DNA of 64,000 bases. Origin: Streptomyces olivoverticillatus (GTDB taxonomy: Bacteria > Actinomycetota > Actinomycetes > Streptomycetales > Streptomycetaceae). Positions 62,816 through 64,000 of the stretch are shown piece by piece (position 1 is the first letter of the stretch; each line of letters starts with the position of its first letter). Made by a program: the position numbers and the translations under genes. The DNA lies in assembly GCF_014203555.1 (NCBI RefSeq), contig NZ_JACHJH010000002.1, positions 62,001-126,000 of the forward strand. The letters are read 5' to 3'. The notes below the pieces were generated by a model that was not told the origin of the DNA, searched no databases, and was given only the letters and a program-made list of their open reading frames with translations.

Positions 62816-64000
62816 ATGGATCGGTTCCAAGCCGAGCGGCCGGCCGCCGGCCAGGGCGGCCCGGACGCCGCCCGGGCAGATGCCGCCGAAAGGGTGATGC
62901 CCCCTGCGCCCGGCGGTTTCACCTACAGCGCCGCGGACGAGCTCAAGCGGCGCGGCGTCCGCCGGATGAAGGCCCTGGCGACGGGGCTGCTGTTGGCCGT
63001 CGCGCTGGTCTACTCGCTGGCGAGGTGGGCGCAGACGGCGGGCTGGACGGGCTGGCCCGGCTATGTGGCGGCCGCCGCCGAGGCGGGCATGGTCGGCGCA
63101 CTGGCCGACTGGTTCGCCGTGACCGCCCTCTTCCGGCGCCCCATGGGCCTGCCCATTCCGCACACCGCGATCATCCCCACCAAGAAGGACCAGCTGGGGC
63201 AGAGCCTGGGCGACTTCGTGGGCGAGAACTTCCTCTCCGGTGAGGTGGTGCGCGTACGGTTGCGCGGGGTCGGCATCGGCTCCCGGCTGGGCGCCTGGCT
63301 CGCCGAGCCCGCGCACGCCGACCGGGTGACGGCCGAGCTGGCCACCGCGCTGCGCGGCGCACTGACCGTCCTGCGGGATGCGGACGTCCAGGCGGTCGTG
63401 GGCGAGGCCATCACCCGAAGGGCGGAGCAGGCCGAGATCGCGCCCGGCATCGGCACCCTGCTGGAGAAGATCGTCACCGACGGCGGCCACCGCCGGGTGG
63501 TGGACCTGGTGTGCGCACGGGCCCACGACTGGCTGGTCGCGCACAGCGAGTCGGTGATGGCGGCGGTCACCGGCGGTGCCCCCGGCTGGACGCCGCGCTT
63601 CGTGGACCGCAAGGTCGGCGAGCGCGTCTACAAGGAGCTGCTGCGCTTCGCCACCGAGATGCGCGACATGCCGGACCACCCGGCGCGCGGCGCGGTCGAC
63701 CGCTTCCTGACCGACTTCTCCCGCGACCTGCGGTCCGACGAGGACACCCGGGCCCGCGTGGAGCGCCTGAAGTCCGAGGTGCTGGGCCGCGCCGAGGTCC
63801 AGGACCTGATCGCCTCGACCTGGGCCTCGGTCCGCGCGATGGTCGTGGCGGCGGCGGAGGACGAGCGCAGCGAACTGCGGCTGCGCGCCCGCGCCGCGAT
63901 CCTCTCCCTGGGTGCCCGCATGAGCGCCGACGACCGGCTGCGCGCCAAGATCGACGGCTGGCTGGAGGACGCGGCGGTCTATGTGGTGACGACCTATCGG
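62816..64000 (+). CDS. DUF445 membrane protein, cut by the window end
   Basis: This gene runs off the right end. It has a Gly/Ala-rich N-terminus, a membrane segment (KALATGLLLAVALVYSLARW), the DUF445 core (AAAEAGMVGALADWFAVTAL, RRPMGLPIPHTAIIPTKKDQ) and a long helical C-terminal part with a coiled region (ELLRFATEMRDMPDHPARGA). DUF445 proteins are membrane-associated and of unknown function. The start at ATG 62816 (or GTG 62810) lacks a strong ribosome site. Confidence 0.85.
   Translation, partial: MDRFQAERPAAGQGGPDAARADAAERVMPPAPGGFTYSAADELKRRGVRRMKALATGLLLAVALVYSLARWAQTAGWTGWPGYVAAAAEAGMVGALADWFAVTALFRRPMGLPIPHTAIIPTKKDQLGQSLGDFVGENFLSGEVVRVRLRGVGIGSRLGAWLAEPAHADRVTAELATALRGALTVLRDADVQAVVGEAITRRAEQAEIAPGIGTLLEKIVTDGGHRRVVDLVCARAHDWLVAHSESVMAAVTGGAPGWTPRFVDRKVGERVYKELLRFATEMRDMPDHPARGAVDRFLTDFSRDLRSDEDTRARVERLKSEVLGRAEVQDLIASTWASVRAMVVAAAEDERSELRLRARAAILSLGARMSADDRLRAKIDGWLEDAAVYVVTTYR

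Overview
The window is a GC-rich actinobacterial chromosome segment, almost certainly Streptomyces. Codon third positions are strongly G/C, GTG and TTG starts are common, and several genes are streptomycete markers: an SsgA-like sporulation protein, a DUF397/XRE/ATPase trio, DasR-type GlcNAc phosphotransferase genes with dre boxes, and an HU gene facing murA. Most of it is stable core chromosome, with two short accessory patches and one small foldback element.

Layout. 1-5.0 kb: HU, murA, yqgE, a DUF3039 gene and a GH20 hexosaminidase. 5.2-10.3 kb: a three-subunit molybdenum hydroxylase (FAD, 2Fe-2S, Mo subunits) with odd N-terminal extensions. 10.4-15.5 kb: an accessory type VII secretion-associated locus with two ESX/WXG-like helical proteins, an intact mycosin protease and a damaged effector-like plus membrane-protein module. 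15.5-19.5 kb: a pseudogene, a MarR regulator, a membrane-anchored L7/L12-CTD-like protein, a WhiJ-type regulatory trio, small membrane proteins and tRNA-Cys. 19.6-24.1 kb: a hydrolase and LysR regulator facing each other, a cysteine dioxygenase-like enzyme translationally coupled to a YeiH exporter, and a lipoprotein. 24.3-31.7 kb: helicase, IclR regulator, Lon-like membrane protease, AsnC regulator/HPPD pair, GlcD-type oxidase and ssgG. 31.9-37.4 kb: two RDD proteins and an M6 metalloprotease. 37.4-40.5 kb: pncA, pncB, clpS and DUF2017. 40.8-45.5 kb: an amino acid permease, the mec-cysO-cysM protein-thiocarboxylate cysteine pathway, two tiny overlapping genes and a metallo-beta-lactamase-fold hydrolase. 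45.6-48.9 kb: the GlcNAc PTS (nagE2, nagE1, nagF) with three good DasR boxes. 49-53.8 kb: rph, rdgB, tRNA-Leu, a broken HNH endonuclease, an orphan sensor kinase and bcp. 53.9-57.5 kb: DUF3618, a GroES-like protein, a guanidine-III riboswitch with its SMR exporter, a 166-bp foldback element and a class A penicillin-binding protein. 57.9-64 kb: an ABC exporter (two permeases and an ATPase), a DUF1707 protein, a GDSL hydrolase and a DUF445 protein cut by the window edge.

Themes. Amino sugar metabolism recurs (murA, hexosaminidase, GlcNAc PTS), as does sulfur and cysteine metabolism (cysteine dioxygenase, sulfite/sulfate exporter, CysO/CysM). The most distinctive items are the decaying type VII effector module, the guanidine-III riboswitch, the unusual molybdenum hydroxylase, and the foldback element that supplies the stop codon of the penicillin-binding protein. 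Several genes carry one-base lesions (one nonsense, four frameshifts). Some lie in homopolymer runs and may be assembly errors rather than real decay.
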